In this document: one piece after another, positions 18,674 to 28,172 of the stretch | Layout of the letters: each line of letters begins with the position of its first letter | Numbering within the stretch: position 1 is the first letter of the stretch | Position numbers and translations under genes: made by a program | The notes under the pieces: model-generated | Seen by the model: the letters and a program-made list of their open reading frames with translations, nothing else | Told to the model about the DNA's origin: nothing | Database searches by the model: none | NCBI GenBank assembly: GCA_044222225.1 | Contig: JBGANR010000025.1 | Coordinates: 1-62,625, forward strand | Direction: 5' to 3' | From: JBGANR01 sp044222225 | GTDB taxonomy: Bacteria; Actinomycetota; Actinomycetes; Mycobacteriales; Mycobacteriaceae | Length of the DNA: 62,625 nucleotides

Positions 18674-19277
18674 CGAGCAGAAGCCGGGGGGCGGTGCCCG
18701 ACGCGATCCCAAGGCGCAGGAGGAGCCGCGTACCGCGGAACTACCGGCGGTCGAGCGGCCGGCGGCGGAGAAGCCGGCCGCGGAGCAGCGCACCGACGGG
18801 CCGCGGACCGGTGAGCAGCGCACGGGGGAGCAGCGCACCGAGGACGAGAAGTCCGAGCAGCGTCCGAACTCCGACCGTCGGGGGATCGACGACCTGCTCG
18901 TGGCGATCTGGGACAAGCTGCCGCACGTGCTGTTCCGCGGCCGGGTGCGGACGTCGACGTTCCTGCTCGTCACCACCTTCGTGGTGGGCGTCTTCGCCTA
19001 CGGCCAGACCACCGACTACTACAGGCAGCGCGACGCGGAGACCGGTCAGGTCCAGACGACGACCACGAGCGAGCCGTCGACGACCACGAGCGAGCCGACG
19101 ACGAGCTCGCTCGCGCCGACGACGTCGACCCCCTTCTCGTCGACGGACACTCCGCCGACGACCGGGTCCACCTGGACGCCGTCGCCGGGCACCGGCAGCC
19201 AGACCGGCTCGTCGCCGTCGACGCCGTCCCCGTCGACGACGGATCGGACGACGCCCGGGCTTCCGTTGCCGCGCTGA
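18666..19277 (+). CDS. Pro/Ser/Thr-rich single-pass membrane protein
   Basis: A 203-aa protein of low complexity: a charged N-terminal half rich in Glu, Arg and Pro, one helix (TSTFLLVTTFVVGVFAYG), then an outer Ser/Thr/Pro tail with TTTSEPSTTTSEP repeats. It corresponds in position and composition to the proline-rich membrane protein between mscS and ftsE in mycobacteria (Rv3103c type). The Ser/Thr tail is a likely O-glycosylation target. The start overlaps mscS. A role in division or envelope stress is suggested only by the neighbours. Confidence 0.82.
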   Translation: MSDEQKPGGGARRDPKAQEEPRTAELPAVERPAAEKPAAEQRTDGPRTGEQRTGEQRTEDEKSEQRPNSDRRGIDDLLVAIWDKLPHVLFRGRVRTSTFLLVTTFVVGVFAYGQTTDYYRQRDAETGQVQTTTTSEPSTTTSEPTTSSLAPTTSTPFSSTDTPPTTGSTWTPSPGTGSQTGSSPSTPSPSTTDRTTPGLPLPR

Positions 19278-19381
19278 CCGCTGGGTTCGGTGGTCGCGTC
19301 GATTCGTGTCGGCGCGGATGCGTCGGGGCGCGGGGTTTCGGTGGTCGGACGAGGTCGCGCTGATCTGTACAGTGGGTCGGC

Positions 19382-20068
19382 GTGATCGAAGTCGACAACG
19401 TCACGATGAAATACCGCGCCTCGACGCGCCCGGCCCTCGACGGGCTGACGGTGCATGTGAAGCGCGGTGAGTTCGTGTTCCTCATCGGGCCGTCCGGATC
19501 GGGTAAGTCGACGTTCTTCCGGCTGCTCCTCAAGGAGGATCGGCCGACGAAGGGCACGATCCGCATCGGCGAGTTCAACGTCACCAAGCTGCCCGCGCGC
19601 AAGGTGCCCAAGCTGCGGCAGTCCATGGGGTGCGTCTTCCAGGACTTCCGGCTGCTGCAGCAGAAGAGCGTCGCCGACAACGTGGCGTTCGCGCTGGAGG
19701 TGATCGGCAAGCCGCGCAAGCAGATCCGCGAGATCGTCCCGGAGGCGCTCGACTACGTGGGGCTCGGCGGCAAGGCCGACCGGATGCCCAACGAACTCTC
19801 GGGCGGCGAGAAGCAGCGCGTCGCCATCGCGCGGGCCATCGCCAACCGGCCGCTCGTGCTGCTCGCCGACGAGCCGACGGGCAACCTCGATCCCGATACC
19901 AGCGAGGAGATCGTCGACGTGCTGGAGCGGATCAACCGCCGCGGCACGACCGTCGTCATGGCGACGCACGACCGGCAGATCGTCGACTCGATGCGCCGGC
20001 GCGTCCTCGAGTTCGACCTCGGCAAGCTGGTCCGCGACGACGAGCACGGCGTCTACGGGCTCGGCTGA
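19382..20068 (+). CDS. ftsE: Cell-division ATP-binding protein FtsE
   Basis: A 228-aa ABC ATPase. Walker A (GPSGSGKST), signature (LSGGEKQRVAIARA), Walker B (LLADEPTGNLD) and the H-loop (MATHDRQ) are all intact. FtsE pairs with FtsX at the division site and regulates peptidoglycan hydrolases, such as RipC in mycobacteria. The start is GTG 19382. It lies 69 bp before ftsX on the same strand. Confidence 0.96.
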   Translation: MIEVDNVTMKYRASTRPALDGLTVHVKRGEFVFLIGPSGSGKSTFFRLLLKEDRPTKGTIRIGEFNVTKLPARKVPKLRQSMGCVFQDFRLLQQKSVADNVAFALEVIGKPRKQIREIVPEALDYVGLGGKADRMPNELSGGEKQRVAIARAIANRPLVLLADEPTGNLDPDTSEEIVDVLERINRRGTTVVMATHDRQIVDSMRRRVLEFDLGKLVRDDEHGVYGLG

Positions 20069-20137
20069 CGACCGACGGCACGTCAGACCACCGCCGATTT
20101 CCGCAAGCTTCATCTTCGCAAAGGACCCGACGCAACT

Positions 20138-21046
20138 ATGCGCGCAAGTTTCATCATGGGCGAGGTCTGGCAGGGCCTGCGCCGCAACGTCACGATGACG
20201 GCGGCGATGATCCTCACGACGGCGATCTCGCTGGCGATGTTCGGCGGCGGACTGCTCGTCGTGCAGATGGCCGACAAGAGCCAGGAGATCTTCCTCGACC
20301 GCGTCGAGATGCAGGTGTTCCTCGCGCCGGAGGTCACCGCGGACGACGCAGACTGCCAGAAGCCGGGCGGCCCGTGCGTCACGCTGCGCGGCGAGATCGA
20401 GGCCATCGGCGGCGTCGACCGCGACAACCTCAAGTTCGTCAGCCAGGAGGCCGCGCTCGCCGAGGCGAAGACGCGGGTCGCGCCCGACCTCGTTCCGCTC
20501 ATCCGGGATTCGACGGTGCCGGCGTCGTTCCGTGTGCGAATGGCCGATCAGGCGAGCTATGACGCCGCCTTCGGGCAGATCCGGACGCTGGCCGGCGTCG
20601 ACAACGTGCTCGACCAGCGCGAACTCGTACGCCGCATCTTCAGCGTGCTCGACGGCGCGCGCAACGCGGCGTTCGCCATCGCGCTCGTCATGGCCGTGGC
20701 CGCGATCCTGCTCATCGCCAACACGGTCCAGATGGCGGCGTACACGCGGCGGACCGAGGTCGAGATCATGCGGCTCGTCGGCGCGACGCGGTGGTACACC
20801 CAGCTGCCGTTCCTGCTGGAGGCCGTCGTGTCGGCGGGCGTCGGGGCGCTGCTCGCGGTCGGCGGCCTGTTCGTCGGCAAGGCGCTGTTCTTCGACAAGG
20901 CCCTCGCGGACGTCTACACCGTCAACATCCTGGCCCGGGTGACCACCGGCGACGTGCTGTTCGTCTCGCCGTGGCTCGTCATCGCGGGCGCGCTGCTCGC
21001 CGGCGTCACCGGCTATGCGACGCTCCGCTTCTACGTCCGCGAGTGA
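20138..21046 (+). CDS. ftsX: Cell-division protein FtsX
   Basis: A 302-aa polytopic membrane partner of FtsE. There is one N-terminal helix, then an extracellular domain of about 130 residues with a Cys pair (DDADCQKPGGPCVTLRG), then three C-terminal helices. In mycobacteria the outer domain binds and activates a peptidoglycan hydrolase. ATG 20138 is preceded by AAAGGA, about 14 bases away. It is co-directional with ftsE and smpB. Confidence 0.95.
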   Translation: MRASFIMGEVWQGLRRNVTMTAAMILTTAISLAMFGGGLLVVQMADKSQEIFLDRVEMQVFLAPEVTADDADCQKPGGPCVTLRGEIEAIGGVDRDNLKFVSQEAALAEAKTRVAPDLVPLIRDSTVPASFRVRMADQASYDAAFGQIRTLAGVDNVLDQRELVRRIFSVLDGARNAAFAIALVMAVAAILLIANTVQMAAYTRRTEVEIMRLVGATRWYTQLPFLLEAVVSAGVGALLAVGGLFVGKALFFDKALADVYTVNILARVTTGDVLFVSPWLVIAGALLAGVTGYATLRFYVRE

Positions 21047-21161
21047 CGTGTCGCGGGGGAGTGGCGGACGTCCGAAATCCGGATGACCGCCGCCGCGCGT
21101 GTCCGTATGCTGATCCGTCGGCCCGGTGTGCATCCGGGTCGTCCGTCGAGGGAGGTGCAGG

Positions 21162-21635
21162 GTGAAGGAGAAGGGCCGTAAGGCGATCGCGACGAACCGT
21201 CGGGCGCGTCATCACTATGCCATCCTCGACACCTACGAGGCGGGGATCGCGCTCGTCGGGACCGAGGTGAAGGCGTTGCGCGAGGGCAAGGCGTCGCTCG
21301 TGGACGCGTTCGCCACCGTCGACGACGGCGAGGTCTGGTTGCGCGGGCTGCACATCCCGGAGTACGGGTCGGGCACGTGGACGAATCACGCGCCGCGGCG
21401 CACGCGCAAGCTGCTGTTGCACCGCCGGGAGATCGACAATCTCATCGGCAAGACCCGCGACGGCAATCAGACGCTCGTGCCGCTGTCGATGTACTTCCAT
21501 GACGGACGCGTCAAGGTGGAGTTGGCGCTGGCCCGCGGCAAGCAGGCGCACGACAAGCGGCAGGATCTCGCCCGCCGGGACGCCGATCGCGAGATCGCCC
21601 GGGAGCTCGGTCGGCGCGCGAAGGGCAAGCGTTAG
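21162..21635 (+). CDS. smpB: SsrA-binding protein SmpB
   Basis: A 157-aa tmRNA partner needed for trans-translation. The SmpB core is clear: NRRARHHYAILDTYEAGI, GTEVKALREGKASL, and the basic C-terminal tail RELGRRAKGKR that enters the mRNA channel. The start is GTG 21162 with a strong GGAGGT upstream. The gene ends in TAG, which shows that TAG is used as a normal stop here. The ssrA gene follows after about 1.1 kb and is separated from smpB by the broken mycolyltransferase. Confidence 0.96.
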   Translation: MKEKGRKAIATNRRARHHYAILDTYEAGIALVGTEVKALREGKASLVDAFATVDDGEVWLRGLHIPEYGSGTWTNHAPRRTRKLLLHRREIDNLIGKTRDGNQTLVPLSMYFHDGRVKVELALARGKQAHDKRQDLARRDADREIARELGRRAKGKR

Positions 21636-21716
21636 ACCCGCACACATCGGCTGTTCTCGGGTCGTTTCGGCTGACGGCTTGCGCCATCCGGGCATTTTGG
21701 TGTTACGTAGACCACT

Positions 21717-22703
21717 GTGACCTTACTGCGTGGTTCTTTCCGACGGTCCGGCTGGCGACGTGTGGCGGTGGGGGTGGGGGCTTCTGTGGCCTCGATCGCC
21801 GCTGTGGTGTCGGCGGCACCGACGGCCGCCGCCGACACGGCGCGAGTCGTCTCCGACGTCCAAGACGGACCGGTCCGCAAGATCGGCGTCTACTCGCCGT
21901 CGATGCGCACGGTGGTCTACAACCAGGTCATCCGCGGTGGCGGCGGTGCGCCGACGCTGTTCCTGCTCAACGGCAAGGGCGGTGGCGGCCCGGTGTGGCG
22001 CGACTCGTGGATCGACAAGACGAGCTATGTCTCGTTCTTCGCGGGCAAGGGCGTCAACGTCGTGTCGCCGATCGTGGGCAAGCAGGCGTATCTGACGGAC
22101 TGGGACCATCCCGATCCGGGGATCGGCGTCAACAAGTGGGAGACGTACCTCGCCCGCGAGCTGCCGGGGGCCACCAACGCGCACCTCGGCGCCAACGGGC
22201 GTAACGCCATCGCCGGGCTCTCGGCGAGCGGCGGTCCGGCGCTCGACATCGGCGGGCGCGGGCCGTTCGTCGCGGCGGCCTCCTACAGCGGCTGCCCCAA
22301 CATCTCCCATCCGGTGGTGCTGCCGGCGATGGCCGCGACGATCGCCACCGGCCCGGCCGTGCCGACCAACATGTACGACTCGCTGGCCAAGTGGGCCGCG
22401 CACGATCCGGCCGCGTCGCCGTGGCGGCTGCGCGGCAAGGCCGTCTACATCGGCTCGGCCACCGGCGTCCCGGGCTCGTACGACAAGATGGCGTTCCCGT
22501 AGAACATCGGCCAGTACACGGGACCGGCCGAGGTCGAGGCCTTCGTCAACTGGTGCTCGACGGAGACCACCACGGCTCTGCGTCGCGCCGGCGTCCGCGT
22601 GACGCGGCAGGTCTATCCGAACGGTTCGCACACCTGGCAGCTGTTCGCCACCGAGATGCGCGACTCGTGGAACCGGGTGCTCGGCCCGGCGCTCGGGCGC
22701 TGA
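21717..22703 (+). pseudogene. Antigen-85-like mycolyltransferase/esterase with in-frame amber codon
   Basis: A 328-codon exported esterase-family protein, open except for TAG at 22500-22502 (codon 262). Features are a signal peptide ending APTAAADTA, a TLFLLNGKGGGG oxyanion region, LTDWDHP, WETYLARELPG, the nucleophile elbow GLSASGG (167-173) and SYSG. The catalytic His (NGSHTW, His305) lies after the stop, so the truncated product should be inactive. Related enzymes transfer mycolic acids to trehalose or arabinogalactan. The downstream 66 codons are well conserved in type, which implies a recent change or readthrough. Start GTG 21717 has no clear ribosome-binding site. Confidence 0.83.
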
Positions 22704-22797
22704 GCCGGGCCGAGTGCCACCCGGCGGTAATCGGGTGGCACTCGGATCCGCGGGGCGGTAAGGTGAGTGGTCCGTCCCGTTCGGGTCGGGCTTCCTC

Positions 22798-23165
22798 GGG
22801 GCTGATCGGTTTCGACTGCGAGCGTCGAGGTAGGGGAAGCGTGCTGGTGCAGGCAAGAGACCACCATGAGCGTCGCTGCAAACAATTAAGCGCCGACAAG
22901 AATCAGCGCGACTACGCCCTCGCTGCCTAAGCAGCAGAGCTAGTCTGTCAGCCCGGGCTCGTCTCCGACCCGGATCCTGGCATCAGCTAGGAGACTCACC
23001 GTCGCACCCGGTCGCGGGGCGTGGCGGAACAACTCACAGCGACTGGGATCGTCGTCCGGGACTTGTCCGTGAGACCCGGAGATCCGAGTAAGGACACAGC
23101 GGACTGCGCACGGAGAAGCCCTACCGACACGTCGGAGGACCCGGGTTCGATTCCCGGCAGCTCCA
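22798..23165 (+). ncRNA. ssrA: Transfer-messenger RNA (tmRNA)
   Basis: The 5' end GGGGCTGATCGGTTTCGAC and the 3' T-arm and acceptor (GGTTCGATTCCCGGCAGCTCC) form the tRNA-like domain; GGGGCTG pairs with CAGCTCC. The internal message at about 22892-22930 encodes the tag ADKNQRDYALAA followed by TAA, close to the mycobacterial ADSHQRDYALAA tag. The RNA rescues stalled ribosomes together with SmpB and marks products for proteolysis. The 3' end is a common integration site for mobile DNA, and accessory genes follow directly. I did not see a second copy of the 3' end. Confidence 0.95.
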
Positions 23166-23170
23166 CGAGA

Positions 23171-23204
23171 GAAGGCCCCTGATCTTCCGAGATCAGGGGC
23201 CTTC
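23171..23204 (+). terminator. ssrA terminator
   Basis: A 14-bp perfect stem (GAAGGCCCCTGATC with GATCAGGGGCCTTC) and a 6-base loop lie six bases after the tmRNA gene, where an intrinsic terminator is expected. Confidence 0.85.
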
Positions 23205-23283
23205 GTCATGCCGTCGGGCGGTGACTCGCCGCCGAGATTCCCGACCATCCAACCGGTCGCGGCATGCGTGTGACACTGGGAGC

Positions 23284-24186
23284 ATGGAAACCATGACGAC
23301 AACCGAACGACTGGTCGACGTCGTCGCTGTCGTCACCGAGGTCCGAGCCCGACGTCTCATGTCGATGCCCGCGCTCGTCGCCCGTCTCATCGCCGATGAC
23401 CTGCCGGTTGTCTTCGACGACGTGTTTCCGCCCGCTCTCGACACCACCGACCGGGATGCTGCGCGAGCGCACGCGACAGCGCAGGTCGCGTCCTGGGGTA
23501 CGCACGGGCACCAGGTGTTGACGATTCTCGACGACGGCTACCCGGTACGGCTGGCATCGGTGCACCAAGCGCCGCCGCTGTTGTTCGCGGAAGGGAACGT
23601 GCTTGCCGACGATATGGGCGTGTCCGTGGTCGGTAGCCGCGTGGCCTCGCCTGAGCAGTTGGGTGCCGCGGCCGCGACGGCGCGCCGTCTTGTCGGCCAT
23701 GGGCTGACAGTGGTGTCCGGGCTCGCTGCCGGGATCGACACCGCGGCCCACGAGGCGGCGCTCGCAGTGGGGGGCCGGACCGTCGCTGTGATGGGCACCG
23801 GACTGGCGCACACCTATCCGTCGGCGAACCGCGGTCTTCGCCGGCGGATCGTTGCGGGCGGAGGAGCGGTCTTCTCGCAGTTCGACCCCGATGACCGTGG
23901 CGGACAGCACACGTTCCCGATGCGTAACGAGGTCATGTCCGGGTACGGGGTAGCGACGATCGTCGTCGCCGCGGCCGAGAAGTCCGGCACCCGCCACCAG
24001 GTGCAGGCCGCGGTCCGCCACGGCCGCGGGGTCGTCCTCGCTCGCCCAGTGGCCGAAAGCACCTCGTGGGGCCGCGCGCTCGCCGAGCAACCGTCGGTAC
24101 GCGTCGCAGCAACGGCCGGCGAGGCCGCCGATGCCGCGGCCGAGTTCGCGGCGACGGTCACCGAGGCTTTGCGTCTCTTCTCGTGA
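23284..24186 (+). CDS. DprA/Smf-like protein, probable ShosA-like partner
   Basis: A 300-aa protein with a DprA Rossmann-like domain: VSVVGSRVASPEQ, GLAAGIDTAAHEAAL, GTGLAHTYPSANRGL, FPMRNEVMSGYG and SGTRHQVQAAVRHGR. Canonical DprA, which loads RecA on single-stranded DNA, normally has RNRxIxGLS and SGSLxTA here, so this is a divergent branch. No C-terminal winged helix is seen. The start is ATG 23284 with GGGAGC upstream. The stop overlaps the start of a ComF-like phosphoribosyltransferase gene (GTGA). This DprA plus phosphoribosyltransferase pairing is the layout of ShosTA anti-phage toxin-antitoxin modules, in which the DprA-like protein is the antitoxin. The location beside ssrA is not the usual dprA locus. 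Confidence 0.78.
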   Translation: METMTTTERLVDVVAVVTEVRARRLMSMPALVARLIADDLPVVFDDVFPPALDTTDRDAARAHATAQVASWGTHGHQVLTILDDGYPVRLASVHQAPPLLFAEGNVLADDMGVSVVGSRVASPEQLGAAAATARRLVGHGLTVVSGLAAGIDTAAHEAALAVGGRTVAVMGTGLAHTYPSANRGLRRRIVAGGGAVFSQFDPDDRGGQHTFPMRNEVMSGYGVATIVVAAAEKSGTRHQVQAAVRHGRGVVLARPVAESTSWGRALAEQPSVRVAATAGEAADAAAEFAATVTEALRLFS

Positions 24187-24974
24187 CCTACGACAGCGCA
24201 ATCGACTGGTTCCTCTCGGTCCAGACGCATCGCCGGGCGACCGCTGTTCTTGCAGACGGAATCGTCGTGTGTCGGATCTGTCGCGGGTCGGTCGGCGTTG
24301 CTCCGGACGGAAACCGCTACGGCGAGTGCTTCCCGTGTCGGAAAGCACGGCGGGAGGCGGGCGGGCATGGGTGGACGCTGGCGACGCGGTGCGCGTTCGT
24401 CACGTACGCCGTCGGTGACCAGACGTCCGGCCAGCACATGCACCAGTACAAGCACCGCGTCCCCGCCGCACGGGAGATCGCGACCGGCTTGACGCTGCTT
24501 CTCTACGCGACACTCCGCGATCATCTGCCGTGTCTGACCGCTACTGCGCAGCGGAGTATCGACGTCGTATGTCACGTGCCGTCCTCGAAGCTCGGCGGTC
24601 GTGTTCACCCGCTCACGGGGGTCATCGACGGCGCCCTTCGACGCCTCGACAGCGGCCTGCGTCGAGCACCGTGCCTAGCGGGCACAGACCGTGGTATCGA
24701 CAAACGGACACTGAGTCCGGACAGGTTCGCGGTCGCCACCGACGTCGCAGGCTCTCATGTCCTCCTCGTCGACGACACCTGGGCGTCGGGCGCGAGTGCA
24801 CAATCGGCCGCCGCAGCGCTCGCCGCCGCCGGCGCAGAGGTGACGATCCTCTGTATCGCTCGCTGGGTCGACGCCGGTTACGAGCGCGGCAGGTACCTGA
24901 CCGACGCGATACCGGGGCTTCCGATGCCGGGGCCTGACCGATGCCCGTTCACAATGAGTGCGCTATGTCATTGA
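24183..24974 (+). CDS. ComF-like phosphoribosyltransferase-domain protein, probable ShosT-like partner
   Basis: A 263-aa protein. Two CxxC pairs near the N-terminus (VCRICRG, CFPCRK) look like a zinc ribbon. A type-I phosphoribosyltransferase domain follows, with the PRPP loop VLLVDDTWASGASAQS near the C-terminus. ComF proteins of competence systems share this order. Here it is translationally coupled to the DprA-like gene (4-bp overlap), as in ShosTA modules, where the phosphoribosyltransferase is the toxin. The N-terminal zinc ribbon, and the reversed antitoxin-toxin order if the roles hold, are points to compare with described members. An uptake-DNA role is the alternative. Confidence 0.75.
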   Translation: MTYDSAIDWFLSVQTHRRATAVLADGIVVCRICRGSVGVAPDGNRYGECFPCRKARREAGGHGWTLATRCAFVTYAVGDQTSGQHMHQYKHRVPAAREIATGLTLLLYATLRDHLPCLTATAQRSIDVVCHVPSSKLGGRVHPLTGVIDGALRRLDSGLRRAPCLAGTDRGIDKRTLSPDRFAVATDVAGSHVLLVDDTWASGASAQSAAAALAAAGAEVTILCIARWVDAGYERGRYLTDAIPGLPMPGPDRCPFTMSALCH

Positions 24975-25070
24975 TGCGAAGACCAGGACGCGCGTCCTAT
25001 GCCGCGCGGTGTCTTGAGCGGGGCAGCCGATGGCGGCGTTGAATGTCTCTCGGCTCCAGAGGGGTGAATA

Positions 25071-25687
25071 GTGAAGTATCAAGATTTCACGGGGGTGGTG
25101 GAGGGGTTCCCGGCATTCGGCGGCAGCCTCTTCGTCACTTATGTGCGGAACTGTGATCCGGAGGCCGTCATCGAAGTGATGACTGACGAGTACGTGGGTA
25201 TCGCGGACGGGCTGATGGCTGGGTTCCGCGGATTCGCCGATCGCGAGGACAACGATGCCGACAGGGGCTTCAACGCGTTGGTGGGGGGTGCATCGATCGA
25301 CGAGTGGACCGTTGCGCTGTCGCTCTACGGCGACTCCGGGCTCGACGAGGACAAGATGAGCCGGCTTTCTGTCGGGCGGCAGGTGCTGACACACTCGATC
25401 GATGCCGAAGCGCGCGCGTCGTTCTTCGTGTGGGAGGACGGGCGGCGGACGGCCTATTTCGACCCGCTGCTGTTGTGCGGCTTCGGGCTGGACCCATGCC
25501 GGCGGAGTGGGCTCCCCGGATGCAGGAGGTAGGCATCGACTTGGAGAGCCACCGAGCATTCGACGATGACGGGTATCACGTCGTGGAGGCGTCGTTGGCT
25601 GCAGCGGCGAACTATCTTGGGGTCGTGATCACGCTCGACTTCCTGCGCAACGCTCGGTTCACATTCGGGATCTGTACCTACCCGTAG
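25071..25687 (+). pseudogene. DUF6461-like protein, frameshifted
   Basis: The first frame (25071-25532) encodes LFVTYVRNCDPEAVIEVM to YFDPLLLCGFGLDP and then runs into unrelated sequence; the second frame continues MPAEWAPRMQEVGIDL to TFGICTYP at 25687. One added C in the CCC run at 25493-25495 restores a single protein of about 205 aa. Its layout resembles actinobacterial DUF6461 proteins, which have no known role. GTG 25071 has AGAGGGG upstream. It may belong with the preceding two-gene module, but a 96-bp gap separates them. True loss and a sequence error are both possible. Confidence 0.65.
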
Positions 25688-25700
25688 GGCGGTCGGCCGC

Positions 25701-26225
25701 TCAGGAGCCCGACGACCCGGCGAACGGGAAGGCCGACCGGCCGACCTTGGTGCTGATGGATCCGGTCCCGTTGGGGGTGCCGTCGTAGGCGCTCTTGGCG
25801 ATGGCCTGGGCGGTGACGGTCCCGGCCGCGGTGGGAAGCACGGTGAGGGTGATCGTCACCGGATATCCCCGATTTCCGGTATCGAAGCAGTAGACGCTGG
25901 TCGTCTGCAGCTCGCATTCCCAGTACTGGGAGGGTTGTGCGGCGGTGAAGGTCGCGGCCGCCCCGGACAGGGTGATGTTCACCTCGGTGGACTGGTCCCG
26001 GAGGTCCGGGCCGGTGTTCGGGATCTCGACGGTGTAAGTGTATGCGGTGTCCACCGGAACGGGTCCGGCCGGGCCTGTGAAGGTGACGACCGAGTCGGCG
26101 TGGGCGAGACCCGCTCCCGCGGACAATCCATAGGCGGACATCGTGACGGCCGCGGCGATCATCCGGGCGAAACGACGCGATGGACGGTGCCGACTTTGCG
26201 GGTCGGTGGCGGTTGGATCGGACAT
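25701..26225 (-). CDS. Secreted hypothetical protein with beta-sandwich-like repeat
   Basis: A 174-aa exported protein. A signal peptide (RFARMIAAAVTMSAYGLSAGAGLAHA) is followed by a beta-rich mature domain with TYTVEIPNTGP, reminiscent of DUF11-type surface domains, and one Cys pair (YWECELQ, VYCFDTG). The start is ATG 26225, supported by GGAGG five bases upstream. It is convergent with the frameshifted DUF6461-like gene. No function can be assigned. Confidence 0.75.
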   Translation of the reverse strand: MSDPTATDPQSRHRPSRRFARMIAAAVTMSAYGLSAGAGLAHADSVVTFTGPAGPVPVDTAYTYTVEIPNTGPDLRDQSTEVNITLSGAAATFTAAQPSQYWECELQTTSVYCFDTGNRGYPVTITLTVLPTAAGTVTAQAIAKSAYDGTPNGTGSISTKVGRSAFPFAGSSGS

Positions 26226-26400
26226 GAATGCCTCCAAAGGGTGAATGTCGGGAGGAACCTAGCACGCCTCGGATCCGTGATCAGCGCCCTTGCGACGGGG
26301 TACGTCGGCCGAATGGACCACGTCGGCCGGTGTCCGCATCGCACCTTGCCCACGACCGTGGCGTGCACTTGACTGAGCGCACCTGCGGCGAGGAGGTCCC

Positions 26401-28016
26401 ATGCGGCGAACGATGGTTCGGTCGGGGAGCGCGGTTCTCGTCGCCGCTCTGACGGTGTTGCTCGGCACGTCCTGCGCCGGGACCGACGCGACGCGGTCGA
26501 CCGTCGACGTCTCCGTCGGCGCCATGCCGAACGAGGACGTCGTCGCGTTGCCGAAGGACGTCGAGACGGCCGTGACCGACGCGATCGGACGGCTGCCGGA
26601 TCTCGTCCGGGAGGCGCTCGCCGCGTCGGGAGTGCCCGGTGCTGCGGTCGCGGTGGTGCGCGGGGGAAAGACGGTGTTCGCCGAGGGCTTCGGGGAGCGC
26701 CGTCAGGGAGAGGCCGCGCGCGTCGGCCCGGACACGGTGTTCCAGCTCGCGTCGGTGTCCAAGTCGCTCGCGGCGACGGCCGTCGCGAAGGCCGTCGGCG
26801 ATCGCAAGGTCGAGTGGAACACGCCGATCGCCTCGCTGCTGCCGTCGTTCGCGCTGGCCGACGCCCAGACGACGCGCATGCTCACGGTGGCCGACCTGTT
26901 CTCCCATCGCAGCGGCCTGCCCACCGGGGCGGGCGACGACCTTGAAGACATCGGCTACGACCGCGCCTACATCCTGGAGCAGTTGCGCCGGGTGCCGCTC
27001 GACGCCTTCCGGTCGTCGTACCACTACTCGAACTTCGGGCTCACCGCCGGAGCCGAGGCGGTGGCGACGGCCCTGCGCAAGCCGTGGGAAGACGTCATGG
27101 ACGAGCTCGTCTTCGGCCCGCTGGGCATGACGACGGCGAGCGCGCGGCACGCGGACTTCACGGCCAGGCCGGATCGCGCGTCGCTGCACGCCTGGGTCGA
27201 CGGCCGGTTCGAGCCGCGGTTTGACGCGATCCGGACGCCCAGGCACCGGCGGGCGGCGTCTCGGCCAGTGTGCGGGACGTCGCGCGGTGGGCGTCGGTCG
27301 TGCTCGCGCGCGGCAGCGTCGACGGTAAGCCGTACGTCGACGAGGATGCGCTGCTCGCGGCGACGTCGCCGCAGGTGGTCACCGGGCATGCGACGTCCCC
27401 GGCGCAGCGGCCGGGCCACTACGGCTACGGGTTCAATGTCGCCTCGCAGCCCGGCGGCCGCGTCACGCTGAGTCATTCGGGTGCGTTCGTGCTCGGCGCC
27501 GGGACGGCGTTCCAACTGATCCCGGATCTCGACCTGGGCATCGTCGTGCTCACCAACGCGGCGCCGGTGGGGCTGGCCGAGGCCGTCATCGCGCAGTTCT
27601 TCGATCTGGTCCAGTTCGGTCACATCACCCGCGACTGGATCGCCGATGCGAAGAAGGCGTTCGCACCCTATCTGCAGCCCGCGGGCGATCTCGTCGACAA
27701 GGAGCGTCCGGCGCAACCGCGTCCGCCGGCGGCCGCGGCCGACTATGCGGGGTCGTACACGAGCCCGTACTTCGGGCCGATGCGCGTCGAGCAGACGCCG
27801 GACGGCCTCGTCGCGGCGCTCGGCCCCGGCGGACGCTACCGGGTGCCGCTCACCGCGTGGGACGGCGACGTCTTCAGCTTTGTGCCGACCGGCGAGAACG
27901 CGCCCGCCGGCTCACGCTCGTCGGCGACGTTCACCCGCTCGGGCCCGGCGGTGGCATCGGTGCGGTTGGCGTTCTTCGACGGCGACGGTCTGGGGACGTT
28001 CGTCCGCACGTCCTGA
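26401..28016 (+). pseudogene. Serine beta-lactamase-fold hydrolase (class C/EstB-like), frameshifted
   Basis: A lipoprotein-like signal (LLGTSC, Cys25) precedes a penicillin-binding/beta-lactamase fold with SVSK (Ser118, Lys121), YSN (209-211) and, in a second frame, the HSG motif (TLSHSGAFVLG). The first frame is lost after DAIRT at about 27232; the second continues DAQAPAGGVSASVRDVARW to the stop at 28016. One added C in the CC run at 27231-27232 (ATC-CCG-GAC) restores the full protein of about 538 aa, with a C-terminal DUF3471-like domain. Relatives hydrolyse esters or D-amino-acid peptides. It is a pseudogene or a sequence error. Confidence 0.8.
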
Positions 28017-28172
28017 CGGAAGGCCTTCGGCGGCGATAGAAGCGCATCGACCGCCGTTTCGAGAAATGCGCGTAGCCTGGGTGGATAGCCCAAGTGCCGG
28101 CGTCCGGATCTTCCGGAGAGTGCGAGGCCGGATTCGTCCGCCCCGAGTCGGCGGGCAGATCGGAAGCGCGTC

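Noticed and set aside
8979..22502. TAG reassigned to a sense codon in this organism
   Set aside because: smpB, hisN and the RexA-like gene end naturally with TAG, and no suppressor tRNA is in the window; two cases are too few to support recoding.
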